This document shows, one piece after another, positions 20,230 through 20,657 of a stretch of DNA of 20,657 bases. The notes under the pieces were generated by a model that worked only from the letters and a program-made list of their open reading frames with translations, was not told the DNA's origin and did no database searches. Both the position numbers and the translations under genes were made by a program. Origin of the DNA: an uncultured Polyangiaceae bacterium (lineage in GTDB: Bacteria; Myxococcota_A; Polyangia; Polyangiales; Houyiibacteriaceae); contig CAMYJN010000002.1 in assembly GCA_947258625.1 (NCBI GenBank), positions 1 through 20,657 on the forward strand, read 5' to 3'. How positions within the stretch are numbered: the stretch's first letter is position 1; every line of letters starts with the position of its first letter.

Positions 20230-20657
20230 CGCGTCGCCCATGCCAGCAGGAGGTGCGGGGTTGCGAAGAATCCCGTCGCGACGAAGATCGGCGCGCCCAT
20301 ACGAACGGAAGCGGTCAGCTGGTTGGACGGTTCGCGACGCCATGGCTGTGGAAGCACAGGGCCCAAGGCCACGACCAGTGCGTTCTTCAGAGTGCTGGTC
20401 AAAGCCCCCTTCCAGGCGAGCGCTGCACTGGCGACGACCAAGGCCGCCACGCAAGCCGCCAGCTGGATCTCGACGCCGAGAAGCAGGTCGAAGCCCATCA
20501 CCGCGCCAAGGGCGCCAAAGAGCTTGACGTCGCCGCCCCCCATCGCGCCGCGGCGAAACAGGAGGAACGGCACCAGGCCGCCCAAAAGCCCGGCCGCTAG
20601 GCTATGAAGGGCGTATTCGATGCCAAACGCCAGGCCGTAGCCCCACGGCGCGAGCAG
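20226..20657 (-). CDS. TadV/CpaA type prepilin peptidase (A24 family; N-terminus beyond window edge)
   Basis: The frame is open from the right edge to a stop at 20226, giving 143 residues of a polytopic membrane protein. GAMGGGDVKLFGALGAVMG contains the GxGDxK motif with the second catalytic aspartate of A24 prepilin peptidases. Hydrophobic segments precede and follow it. The first catalytic aspartate would lie in the missing N-terminal part. The enzyme cleaves the leader peptides of Flp and the TadE-like pseudopilins at the inner membrane. It is the first gene of the Tad operon visible here, and its stop overlaps the likely GTG start of tadE. Confidence 0.9.
   Translation of the reverse strand: MLAPWGYGLAFGIEYALHSLAAGLLGGLVPFLLFRRGAMGGGDVKLFGALGAVMGFDLLLGVEIQLAACVAALVVASAALAWKGALTSTLKNALVVALGPVLPQPWRREPSNQLTASVRMGAPIFVATGFFATPHLLLAWATR

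Noticed and set aside
1..20657. CRISPR arrays, insertion sequences, tRNA or rRNA genes, phage genes
   Set aside because: I saw no spaced direct repeats, transposase-like frames, tRNA-like cloverleafs or ribosomal RNA sequence anywhere in the window.

Overview
The window is GC-rich bacterial DNA, densely packed with genes and without RNA genes, insertion sequences or CRISPR arrays. A sterol delta-14 reductase-like protein, a eukaryote-like Ras/Rab-type small GTPase, an FHA domain fused to a pilus ATPase and a large Tad (tight adherence, Flp-type pilus) locus all fit a myxobacterium-like organism (Myxococcota). That placement is inferred from gene content, not from a phylogenetic marker. No stretch above about 100 bases lacks a plausible gene.

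Left part (1-2172): a LemA gene runs off the left edge on the minus strand. It is divergent from a short-chain dehydrogenase/reductase (SDR) gene, and candidate promoters for the two overlap. Converging on the SDR gene is a small Rab-like GTPase gene. Its stop codon overlaps the ATG of a decapitated second SDR gene, of which only about 27 codons survive.

Middle part (2260-8065): three plus-strand genes form a tight unit: a sterol delta-14 reductase-like membrane enzyme, FdhD (sulfurtransferase that activates molybdenum enzymes) and a YdeP/FdhF-like molybdopterin oxidoreductase. Converging on them is a flavin monoamine oxidase gene with its own candidate promoter that would give a nearly leaderless mRNA.

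Right part (8095-20657): one minus-strand Tad-type operon. In transcription order it holds the prepilin peptidase (cut by the right edge), a TadE-like pseudopilin, a TadG-like membrane protein, a second TadE-like protein, an unrecognised 295-residue protein, CpaB, the secretin RcpA, an FHA-TadA fusion ATPase, TadB and TadC. Next come an unrecognised membrane protein, a TadD-like TPR lipoprotein, a second complete TadA-type ATPase without FHA, and two unrecognised envelope proteins. Seven or eight junctions are 4-base ATGA or GTGA overlaps or nearly so, implying translational coupling. The Flp major pilin is not in the window and probably lies beyond the right edge.

The most interesting content is this variant Tad machine. 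It has two TadA-family ATPases in one operon, one of them with a phosphothreonine-recognition FHA domain, plus four poorly recognised accessory envelope proteins. Canonical Tad systems use a single ATPase. Also worth attention are the sterol reductase-molybdoenzyme gene unit, the GTPase lacking the catalytic glutamine, and the amine oxidase with a cysteine at the covalent-flavin position.
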